The notes under the pieces were generated by a model that was given only the letters and a program-made list of their open reading frames with translations, did no database searches and was not told the DNA's origin. 64,000 nt of DNA, from assembly GCF_001577525.1 (NCBI RefSeq), contig NZ_CP013015.1:1879751-1943750 (forward strand), in the 5' to 3' direction. The stretch comes from Candidatus Desulfofervidus auxilii (GTDB lineage: Bacteria > Desulfobacterota > Desulfofervidia > Desulfofervidales > Desulfofervidaceae). Below are positions 29,324-38,620 of the stretch, piece by piece. The translations under genes and the position numbers were made by a program. Within the stretch, counting starts at the first letter, position 1. Each line of letters starts with the position of its first letter.

Positions 29324-30022
29324 ATGAAAAATTTTATGGCTATCTTAATGGCCATGCTTTTCCTTCTGGGAATGATAGTAGAAGCACAGGCTGCTCTCAT
29401 TACCGCCGAAGATATTAAAAATGGAGGTATCAGTGGTTTGTTCACCTCTAGTGCTTTAGGAGGAAGTTTTGCCTTAAAGGCAATGCGTGGTAGTGGCGAT
29501 GCTTATTATAAACAAGATGTGGTGGGTATCGAGAGTGGTGAGGTAAGTGGTGAGATTGATCTTGATGGCGAGAGTATCACTATTACATTTACTAAACCCT
29601 TTATTTTAAGCGACCTGGAGCTCGGTTTATTATTTAAGTCAGGCAATCGTAGTGATACGGTAAATGAAAAGGCCAAAATTGTGGCAGATGGAATAGCTTA
29701 TTATTTTGAAGTTACAGACAGCACAACCGCTAATTGGACTGGTTCAGGTAGTGTAAATAACTTATCCCCTGGGCTAAATGGCTATAATGGTCTTTGGCAG
29801 ATTTCTAATCCATTTGGGGACACTCCAGTTAGCAAACTTGAATTTTATGCAGTTCAACAAGGTTCAGGTGGTCATGCTGATTCTGATTTTGGCATCTATC
29901 AAGTGCAAGGAGCGGTGGTTCCTATTCCTTCAACTATCTTGCTCCTTGGTTCAGGATTAATTGGAGCTTTTGGCTTAAGAAAAATAAAAAAGGAGTGGAA
30001 GAGAAATGAAAAGACTTCTTAG
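29324..30022 (+). CDS. PEP-CTERM sorting-domain protein (1)
   Basis: A 232-residue secreted protein. The signal peptide (MKNFMAILMAMLFLLGMIVEAQA) is followed by a beta-rich domain (DIKNGGISGLFTSSALGG ... LEFYAVQQGSGGHAD). The C-terminal tripartite signal is VPIPSTILLLGSGLIGAFG with a basic tail (RKIKKEWKRNEK), the substrate mark for exosortase/archaeosortase-type processing. AAAAGGAG precedes the ATG. Its tail overlaps the next gene by 17 bp. The paralogue at 30006 is a shortened copy of it. Confidence 0.88.
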   Translation: MKNFMAILMAMLFLLGMIVEAQAALITAEDIKNGGISGLFTSSALGGSFALKAMRGSGDAYYKQDVVGIESGEVSGEIDLDGESITITFTKPFILSDLELGLLFKSGNRSDTVNEKAKIVADGIAYYFEVTDSTTANWTGSGSVNNLSPGLNGYNGLWQISNPFGDTPVSKLEFYAVQQGSGGHADSDFGIYQVQGAVVPIPSTILLLGSGLIGAFGLRKIKKEWKRNEKTS

Positions 30023-30440
30023 TGTATTGGTTGGGGTATTTTTTCTTCTAGGAAGTGCGGTATTGGCAGAGGCCTATCCCATAACGGCACAGGATATTTC
30101 TAATGGAGGTACTAGTGGCCTGTTCAGTTCCAGTGTTTTAGGGGAAAATCTTGCCTTAAAGGCAATGCCTGGTAGTACTACTGGTGAACCTTATGATGGC
30201 AAGAATGGCTATAATGGACTGGGACATATTTTTTCTGATCTCTTTAGCAATACTGCTGTTAAAACACTTGAATTTTATGCAGTTCAACAGGGTTCAGGTG
30301 GCTCTAATTCTGACTCTCACTTCAGCATCAACTGTAATGTCCAAGTCGCTCCGGTTCCCATTCCTCCAACTATTCTCCTTCTTGGCTCTGGTTTACTGGG
30401 TTTTGGCCTACTTAGCAGAAGAAAAAAGGTAAATACTTAA
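30006..30440 (+). CDS. PEP-CTERM sorting-domain protein (2), shortened paralogue of (1)
   Basis: A 144-residue secreted protein. Signal peptide (MKRLLSVLVGVFFLLGSAVLAEA), then AQDISNGGTSGLFSSSVLG and KTLEFYAVQQGSGGSNSDS, both closely matching protein (1). About 80 central residues of (1) are missing, so the two ends are joined directly. The PEP-CTERM signal is VPIPPTILLLGSGLLGFG with RRKK. The ribosome site AGGAG lies in the tail of gene (1), implying coupling. It may be functional or a decaying copy. Confidence 0.82.
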   Translation: MKRLLSVLVGVFFLLGSAVLAEAYPITAQDISNGGTSGLFSSSVLGENLALKAMPGSTTGEPYDGKNGYNGLGHIFSDLFSNTAVKTLEFYAVQQGSGGSNSDSHFSINCNVQVAPVPIPPTILLLGSGLLGFGLLSRRKKVNT

Positions 30441-30460
30441 TCAAGCAAACCTATATATCA

Positions 30461-30490
30461 AAGGCAGGGCTACTAAGTAGCCCTGCTTTA
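30461..30490 (+). terminator. Rho-independent terminator after PEP-CTERM gene 2
   Basis: A 13-bp stem (AAGGCAGGGCTAC with GTAGCCCTGCTTT) has a TAA loop and an AT-rich tail. It is part of the shared 3' module of the PEP-CTERM genes. Confidence 0.75.
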
Positions 30491-30640
30491 TTATTTGGCA
30501 TATACAACTATAGTATTATATTTTTAAAAAATAAGACTCTTGAAATACAACTAGAAATAAGCCCTTTGGAGAATTTACAATGGTTAGGAGAATTTGTATA
30601 GTGTATGAAGGATTTATCTCTAAGTTAAAGGAGGGTAAAG

Positions 30641-31381
30641 ATGAAGAAGTTTTTCTTGATGCTACTGGCAGTGAGTACATTTATTTGGAGTGGTAGTGTT
30701 TTGGCCTATACTATTGATGATACTGTTAACGTCGGAAAGGGCACCACATTAGGTAGTGAATCAAGTGCTAGTGAATGGCTTGACTATATAGGAGACCACT
30801 TTGACACTGAAGGTATAGATGTGAACATGACAGGGAGTAATATAATTATTACCATGTACACTAATTTTGATGGTTTATACACTTATAGTGGAGATAACTT
30901 CTACGCAGCAGACCTGGGGCTTGATTTAAACCTGGATGGGACATATGAGTATGGAGTTGTTTTAACGCATGGTACAGGAGGAGACCAAGATTATTCAGCA
31001 GCACTTTACAAAGATGGGACATGGAACTCGTCTTATGATGTCTTGGAAGGTAAAACTATAAATGATCTCTACTATGGTGAATTTTATCCTGAACCTTCAA
31101 GTAGCCGTGAGGCATGGGTAAAGATGGAAGGCGGCAGTTATAAGGGAGATGTTAATATAAATATAACCTCATCAGGTAGCCTATATGCGTGGACATTAGA
31201 GATAGATAAGACCCTCTTTGGCTCAGATTTAGGCGATAAGATGGGTATTTTTTGGGCTACTGGTACCTGTGCCAATGATGTGGTTGAGGGTGTGGTTCCC
31301 ATTCCTCCAACCATTCTCCTCCTTGGCTCTGGTTTACTGGGTTTTGGCTTACTTAGCAGAAGGAAAAAGGGAAATACTTAA
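30641..31381 (+). CDS. PEP-CTERM sorting-domain protein (3)
   Basis: A 246-residue secreted protein with signal peptide MKKFFLMLLAVSTFIWSGSVLA. A beta-sandwich-like mature domain (VNMTGSNIIITMYTNFDG ... WTLEIDKTLFGSDLGDKMGIFWATGTCAND) is unrelated to (1) and (2). The C-terminal signal VPIPPTILLLGSGLLGFG plus RRKK is almost identical to that of (2), also at DNA level. AAGGAGGG precedes the ATG. The function of the mature part is unknown. Confidence 0.85.
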   Translation: MKKFFLMLLAVSTFIWSGSVLAYTIDDTVNVGKGTTLGSESSASEWLDYIGDHFDTEGIDVNMTGSNIIITMYTNFDGLYTYSGDNFYAADLGLDLNLDGTYEYGVVLTHGTGGDQDYSAALYKDGTWNSSYDVLEGKTINDLYYGEFYPEPSSSREAWVKMEGGSYKGDVNINITSSGSLYAWTLEIDKTLFGSDLGDKMGIFWATGTCANDVVEGVVPIPPTILLLGSGLLGFGLLSRRKKGNT

Positions 31382-31401
31382 TCAAGCAAACCTATATATC
31401 A

Positions 31402-31434
31402 AAGGCAAGGGTCCCTTAGGAGCCCTGCCTTGTT
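31402..31434 (+). terminator. Terminator hairpin after PEP-CTERM gene 3
   Basis: AAGGCAAGGGTCCC and GGAGCCCTGCCTT form an imperfect stem followed by TTGTTTATTT. It is homologous to the hairpins at 30461 and 32193. Confidence 0.6.
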
Positions 31435-31575
31435 TATTTAGCATATCCAACTAAGGTATTATATTTCTTCCAAAATAAGACTTTTGAAATACAACTAAAA
31501 ATAAGTCCTTTGGAGAATTTACAATGGTTAGAGAAACTCATACAATATATTAAAATATGAAAAGGAGGTGAAAAC

Positions 31576-32172
31576 ATGCATTATATGAAAAACTTGGGGA
31601 TGTTTTTTTGCACTATAATTTTAGTCTTTATGCTTGGAGGAGTAACTGAAGCCGCAACTTATACTTTTCAACCAACTCCAGCAGATCTCTATGATTTAGA
31701 TCACTATTGCTATTATACATGGGGTATTGATTGGGATATACCAGCAGGCGAAATCATTGTTTCTGCTTCATTATTTTTTGACGATATCCGTAATTGGAAT
31801 AAAAAATCCAACGACCTATGGGTGCATCTTTTGGATTCGGCAAATACAGGTGTTACTGAATATGGAGATGGCGAAGGCGGGGGTGATAACTTTAGTGGCC
31901 AAGGTATTCTATTGCACCATTGGCAAGACCTTCCAGCATCTGCACAAGATATCACTTATGATTTTGATCCATTTGAAATTGCTACTTTGAATACTTACGT
32001 TACAGACGGGAATTTTGGCCTTGGGTTTGACCCTGATTGCCATTACTATAACAATGGGATTACCTTAAACATAGAAACAGCTCCAGTCCCCATCCCTACC
32101 ACTATTCTTCTGCTGGGGTCTGGTTTGTTAGGTTTTGGGTTGTTGAGTAGAAGGAAAAGGGTAAATACTTAA
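31576..32172 (+). CDS. PEP-CTERM sorting-domain protein (4)
   Basis: A 198-residue secreted protein. AGGAGG lies 7 bases before ATG 31576. A signal peptide (MKNLGMFFCTIILVFMLGGVTEA) is followed by a beta-rich domain with AGEIIVSASLFFDDIRNW and WVHLLDSANTGVTEYGDG, then the C-terminal VPIPTTILLLGSGLLGFG and RRKR. The mature domain differs from the other three, while the tail and the following terminator are shared with (2) and (3). Confidence 0.85.
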   Translation: MHYMKNLGMFFCTIILVFMLGGVTEAATYTFQPTPADLYDLDHYCYYTWGIDWDIPAGEIIVSASLFFDDIRNWNKKSNDLWVHLLDSANTGVTEYGDGEGGGDNFSGQGILLHHWQDLPASAQDITYDFDPFEIATLNTYVTDGNFGLGFDPDCHYYNNGITLNIETAPVPIPTTILLLGSGLLGFGLLSRRKRVNT

Positions 32173-32192
32173 TCAAGCAAACCTATATATCA

Positions 32193-32222
32193 AAGGCAGG
32201 GCTCCTTAGGAGCCCTGCTTTA
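32193..32222 (+). terminator. Rho-independent terminator after PEP-CTERM gene 4
   Basis: A perfect stem AAGGCAGGGCTCC with GGAGCCCTGCTTT around a TTA loop, the third copy of the PEP-CTERM terminator module. It ends the rightward gene block before the convergent atp operon. Confidence 0.75.
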
Positions 32223-32320
32223 TTATCTCTTCTAGAAAGTTTCTTTATCATTCTAAAACCTGACTTTTTAAGCTAAATATTTAGGAAAAATAAATCACTT
32301 AGAAATTCGTTTTATTAATA

Positions 32321-32348
32321 AAAAAGCGCCCCGAGAGGGGCGCTTTTA
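32321..32348 (-). terminator. Intrinsic terminator of the atp operon
   Basis: On the minus strand GCGCCCC and GGGGCGC flank a short loop and are followed by six T. On the plus strand the same hairpin is followed by TTTTAAAA, so it may act in both directions between the convergent PEP-CTERM and atp transcripts. Confidence 0.85.
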
Positions 32349-32378
32349 AAAACATCTATAAAACTAACTTTTTTTCTA

Positions 32379-32819
32379 CTACTCTTTAATCTCTGCTGGT
32401 GGGATTGACTCTACCAGCCCTGCATATCTGGCTACTTTTAACCTCATCATTGCCCGTCTTAAGGCCGCTTCTGCCCTAGCCACATCTATATTCTCTTTCT
32501 TTGCTAGTCTTTTTAGGGCCCTTTCTCTAGCCTTCATTACCCTCTTAACATTTATTTCACGTGCCAGTTCAGCCGCTTCAGCCAGAATACTCACTTTATT
32601 TTCAAAGACTTCACAAATACCTCCTGCAATAGCCATATAATCTATTTTCCCATTTTTTTTATATCGCCCTGGACCAATTTCTAGCAAACAAACCATAGGG
32701 GCGTGTCCAGGCAGAATCCCAAACTCACCTTCTACGGCAGTAGCCACTACCATGTCTACCTCTTCCCTCAAGACCAAACGGTCCGGAGTAATAACTTCTA
32801 AAAGGATTTTCCCTGCCAT
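32379..32819 (-). CDS. atpC: ATP synthase F1 epsilon subunit
   Basis: A 146-residue rotor-stalk subunit that couples gamma to the c-ring and can inhibit hydrolysis. The N-terminal beta-sandwich (LEVITPDRLVLREEVDMVV, EGEFGILPGHAPMVCLL) and the C-terminal helical hairpin (RVMKARERALKRLAKKENID) are both present. It is last in the leftward atp operon, 19 bp after atpD, and upstream of the intrinsic terminator. Confidence 0.95.
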   Translation of the reverse strand: MAGKILLEVITPDRLVLREEVDMVVATAVEGEFGILPGHAPMVCLLEIGPGRYKKNGKIDYMAIAGGICEVFENKVSILAEAAELAREINVKRVMKARERALKRLAKKENIDVARAEAALRRAMMRLKVARYAGLVESIPPAEIKE

Positions 32820-32838
32820 AATTACTTCCTCTTTATTT

Positions 32839-35146
<2,308 letters not shown>

Positions 35147-35163
35147 TTATTAGTCACCCTCCA

Positions 35164-36687
35164 TTAGGACAAACCTTTTTTGGTCTTAAATTCAGCATTA
35201 AATTCGGTCAGAGCCTTGGCCATCAACTCATCTGTTGCTTTATCTATCTCATTTTTCTCCTTTATACTGCTAAAAATCTGCGGATATTTAGACTCAATAA
35301 ATGGATATAACTCCTCTTCGTATTCTCTGAGGACTTCTACAGGGAATTCGTCCAAGAATCCCCTTACACCTGCATAGATAATGGTCACCTGTTTCTCCAA
35401 GGGTAATGGTTGATATTGAGGTTGCTTCAAAATTTCAACCAATCTTGCTCCTCTTTCCAGTTGTTTCTGAGTAGCCTTGTCTAATTCCGAGCCAAAGGCG
35501 GCAAATGCTGCTAATTCTCTATATTGAGCCAAGTCTAGCCTTAAACTACCTGCTACTTGTTTCATGGCCTTCACCTGGGCGGCACCACCCACACGGGAAA
35601 CAGAAAGACCAACATTGATGGCAGGACGAACACCTGCAAAGAAAAGACCTGGTTCTAAATATACCTGACCATCAGTGATAGAAATAACATTGGTAGGAAT
35701 ATAAGCGGAAACGTCTCCTTGTTGGGTTTCAATAATCGGCAATGCAGTTAAAGAACCACCACCTAATTCTTCATTCAATTTGGCTGCCCTTTCTAATAGA
35801 CGGGAATGATTATAGAAAATATCTCCTGGATAAGCTTCACGACCTGGTGGTCTTCTTAAAAGTAAAGAGACTTGACGGTAAGCCCAAGCTTGTTTAGTCA
35901 GATCATCATAAAGAATTAGGGCATGTCTCTTGGTATCTCTAAAATATTCTCCAATGGCACAACCAGAATAAGGGGCAATGTATTGCAATGTAGCCGGGTC
36001 ACTGGCGGTAGCAGAGACTACCGTAGTATACTCCATGGCTCCATACCTCTGCAAGGTATCCACAATAGTTGCTACTGTGGATCTCTTTTGGCCGCAAGCT
36101 ACATAGATGCAATAGACATCGGTTTCCTTCTGGGCTAAAATAGCATCAATACATATAGCTGTTTTGCCAATCTGACGGTCACCAATAATTAACTCCCGCT
36201 GTCCTCGTCCAATAGGAGTCATAGCATCTATGGCCTTAAGCCCGGTATAACAAGGCTCTTTTACTGGCTGTCTCTCAATAACCCCTGGGGCTTTAAACTC
36301 AATTCGCCGGAATTCCTTGGCTTCAATAGGACCTTTCCCATCCAAGGGTCTTCCCACGGGATCAATCACACGCCCAATAACTGCATCTCCTACTGGAATC
36401 TGAGCAATCCTACCGGTGCGTTTTACAATATCCCCTTCCTTAATATGGATGTCTTCACCCATAATAGCAATACCCACATTATCTTCCTCAAGATTCAGAG
36501 CAAGACCATAAATTTCTCCAGGAAACTCTATTAGCTCCAAGGCCTCACATTTCTCCAAACCATAAACACGGGCAATTCCATCACCTACAGAAAGCACCAC
36601 TCCAGTCTCGCTGACATCAATCTCCTTTTCAAACCCTTTAATTTGTTGCTTAATAATTTCGCTGATTTCTTCTGCTCTAATTTGCAT
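35164..36687 (-). CDS. atpA: ATP synthase F1 alpha subunit
   Basis: A 507-residue non-catalytic nucleotide-binding subunit. The P-loop [48 protein letters not shown] and the Arg-finger region in [15 protein letters not shown] are present. Length and order are standard. Confidence 0.98.
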   Translation of the reverse strand: MQIRAEEISEIIKQQIKGFEKEIDVSETGVVLSVGDGIARVYGLEKCEALELIEFPGEIYGLALNLEEDNVGIAIMGEDIHIKEGDIVKRTGRIAQIPVGDAVIGRVIDPVGRPLDGKGPIEAKEFRRIEFKAPGVIERQPVKEPCYTGLKAIDAMTPIGRGQRELIIGDRQIGKTAICIDAILAQKETDVYCIYVACGQKRSTVATIVDTLQRYGAMEYTTVVSATASDPATLQYIAPYSGCAIGEYFRDTKRHALILYDDLTKQAWAYRQVSLLLRRPPGREAYPGDIFYNHSRLLERAAKLNEELGGGSLTALPIIETQQGDVSAYIPTNVISITDGQVYLEPGLFFAGVRPAINVGLSVSRVGGAAQVKAMKQVAGSLRLDLAQYRELAAFAAFGSELDKATQKQLERGARLVEILKQPQYQPLPLEKQVTIIYAGVRGFLDEFPVEVLREYEEELYPFIESKYPQIFSSIKEKNEIDKATDELMAKALTEFNAEFKTKKGLS

Positions 36688-36689
36688 CT

Positions 36690-37241
36690 TTATACCTCAC
36701 CTCTTTTTAAATTTTCCTTTAAAATATTTAATTGTCTCCTTATACTTCCATCATAAACCATGTCCCCTATTTTGGTAACAACACCACCAATAAGCTGGGG
36801 GTCTTCCTTTATTTCTAACACTACTTCTTTCTTACCTGTTACTTCTTTTAGTCTTGCCTTAATTGCTTCCAAAATATCGTCTGTAAGAGAAACAGCTGAT
36901 ATAAGTTCCGCCCTACAAATACCCTTATATTCATCTAGTAAAGTGGCATAATAATTAAAAATATCCTTAAGATAAAGCAATCTCTTTTTATCAAAAAGCA
37001 GAGTTAAAAATCTTTTCATTATTTCTGATAAATTTGCTTTTTCTAGAATAGTTTCTAATACCTGTTTACGCAAGCTCTTTTCAAATAGGGGTGTAATTAA
37101 ATAAGACTTTAAATCCTTATTTGCTTCTAAAAAATCAGTGATTTCTTTTAATTCCTTTCCATACTCTTCTACTTTATTATCTTCTAACCCTACCTTGAAA
37201 AGAGCCGTTGCATACCGACGGGCAATTCCTATTCCTATCAA
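36690..37241 (-). CDS. atpH: ATP synthase F1 delta subunit
   Basis: A 183-residue peripheral-stalk cap that joins alpha3beta3 to the b/b' dimer. The N-terminal helical bundle begins [18 protein letters not shown] and the C-terminal part has the conserved [25 protein letters not shown]. Spacing to atpA and atpF is 2 bp on each side. Confidence 0.95.
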   Translation of the reverse strand: MIGIGIARRYATALFKVGLEDNKVEEYGKELKEITDFLEANKDLKSYLITPLFEKSLRKQVLETILEKANLSEIMKRFLTLLFDKKRLLYLKDIFNYYATLLDEYKGICRAELISAVSLTDDILEAIKARLKEVTGKKEVVLEIKEDPQLIGGVVTKIGDMVYDGSIRRQLNILKENLKRGEV

Positions 37242-37243
37242 CT

Positions 37244-37897
37244 TTATCCTCCCATCTTTGCTAAATATTCTTCAACAATCTTTTTTTGGTCTTCTGTTTT
37301 AAAATTCTCTTTTATAATGTCTTCAGCCATCTTGGTAGCCATTTCTGCAATTTCAGCCCTAAGTTCTTCTTTAGCCATCTTGGCCTCTTGCACTGCTGCG
37401 CGTTTTGCTCCCTCTTTAATTTGCTCTGCCATCTTATTGGCTTCTTCAATAATTCTTTTTTTCTCAGCCTCTCCAGCAACAATAAATTCTTTAATAATCT
37501 TTTCTTTTTCTTTATCTAATTGAGCTAACTTTGCTTCATATTCCAGAAATTTTTGGCGAGTAAGTCGCTTTTCCTTTTCTAGGTCTTCTAAAGTTGTTTT
37601 TATCTGTTCTTCCTTTTGATTTAAGGCATTACGCACAGGCTTGGCAGTAAGTTTATAGATAATGGCCGCAAAGATGAAAAAATTGAGGGCACGCCACAGA
37701 AGGTCAAAAAATTGATGCCTAGTATAATGATGAGCTTCGTGTCCTTCATGAGTTACTTCATGTTCTGCAGCCTCATGAGCAACTGGTCCATGATGTTCTT
37801 CAGTAGCCATAACATAACACATTCCCATCACTAAGCTAATACCACACACTAACACCAAAATAAAAAAGACTCGTGCCACCTTATGATTTCTATCCAT
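37244..37897 (-). CDS. atpF: ATP synthase F0 b subunit with signal peptide and His-rich N-terminal segment
   Basis: A 217-residue stator subunit. The start ATG 37897 is preferred: GGGAGG lies about 10 bases upstream, while a start at 37942 would put that site inside the gene. Residues 8-30 form a signal-like hydrophobic segment. Next is a histidine-rich stretch (EEHHGPVAHEAAEHEVTHEG, then HEAHHYTRHQ), the true membrane helix (LWRALNFFIFAAIIYKLTAKPV), and the long cytosolic coiled coil. It overlaps the b' gene by 8 bp. A signal-like extra N-terminus is, to my knowledge, common in deltaproteobacterial b subunits; the His-rich segment would face the periplasm. Confidence 0.88.
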   Translation of the reverse strand: MDRNHKVARVFFILVLVCGISLVMGMCYVMATEEHHGPVAHEAAEHEVTHEGHEAHHYTRHQFFDLLWRALNFFIFAAIIYKLTAKPVRNALNQKEEQIKTTLEDLEKEKRLTRQKFLEYEAKLAQLDKEKEKIIKEFIVAGEAEKKRIIEEANKMAEQIKEGAKRAAVQEAKMAKEELRAEIAEMATKMAEDIIKENFKTEDQKKIVEEYLAKMGG

Positions 37898-38330
37898 GGC
37901 TAAGTGGCCTCCCCAAGATTTTTTCTGCAATATCTGAAGCAAACACCTTTATCTCCTCTTTCAATTTTTCACGTGTTTCTTGCATTTCTTTAGCAATACC
38001 AGCCTTCACTTTAGTTAATTCCTCCTCAACTTCACTATGGACCTTTGCTAAAAGACTCCTTTCTTCCTCAGTAGCTGCTTTTCTTAATGCCTCTTTTTTA
38101 GCCAATCCTTCCTTTTTAGCCTCTTCTATGGCTAACTGAAATTGCTTTAACCTATCCTCTGCTTCAGTCTGAAGCTTACCAATTTCATCTTGGTCTGACT
38201 GTATCTTCCTTTCCCTTTTTTTGATGGCCTCCCGAATAGGCTTAAAGAGAAGCATGTTTAAGATAAAAATCAATAAGAGAAAATTAACCAACTGGATTAA
38301 AAGAGCCTTGTCAATAGTTATACTAATCAC
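37890..38330 (-). CDS. atpF': ATP synthase F0 b' subunit
   Basis: A 146-residue second stator subunit. One N-terminal membrane helix (ALLIQLVNFLLLIFILNMLLF) precedes a continuous coiled coil (KRERKIQSDQDEIGKLQTEAEDRL). It pairs with b, as in phototrophs and Desulfobacterota that use a b/b' heterodimer. It is the first gene of the leftward operon. Subunits a and c are not next to it. Confidence 0.92.
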   Translation of the reverse strand: MISITIDKALLIQLVNFLLLIFILNMLLFKPIREAIKKRERKIQSDQDEIGKLQTEAEDRLKQFQLAIEEAKKEGLAKKEALRKAATEEERSLLAKVHSEVEEELTKVKAGIAKEMQETREKLKEEIKVFASDIAEKILGRPLSHG

Positions 38331-38431
38331 CCTCTTACCCCTCCATTTAGATTAACATTGTCCTTTTACAACATTTTGAAACATTTGTCAAAGGTTTTTT
38401 TAAATTTTTTGTCAAGTTAAATATTGACTAA

Positions 38432-38460
38432 ATAATATATGTCTAAAACGCAAATGTCAA
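38432..38460 (-). promoter_or_regulatory. Sigma70-type promoter of the atp operon
   Basis: On the minus strand a perfect TTGACA (38460-38455) is followed after exactly 17 bp by TATTAT (38437-38432). The start would lie about 90-100 bases before the b' ATG. Two more TTGACA boxes lie closer to the gene (38415-38410 and 38394-38389) but have poorer -10 partners. Confidence 0.55.
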
Positions 38461-38586
38461 TAAGTAAATATTTATTTTTTGTAAAAATCTTTTTCAGGCT
38501 TTATTGCCATTTAGGTCTGTGTTTGCAAAGAGTTATCATACCCTTAATAAACTGGTAGCCATGAATCTAAAGAAAAAAGACTTCTA

Positions 38587-38618
38587 ATAAAGGCCCATTC
38601 TTTTAAGAATGAGCCTTT
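38587..38618 (-). terminator. Terminator of pilY1
   Basis: On the minus strand AAAGGCTCATTCTT and AAGAATGGGCCTTT form a 14-bp stem (one G-U pair) a few bases after the pilY1 stop, with a short AT-rich tail. Confidence 0.7.
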
Positions 38619-38620
38619 AA

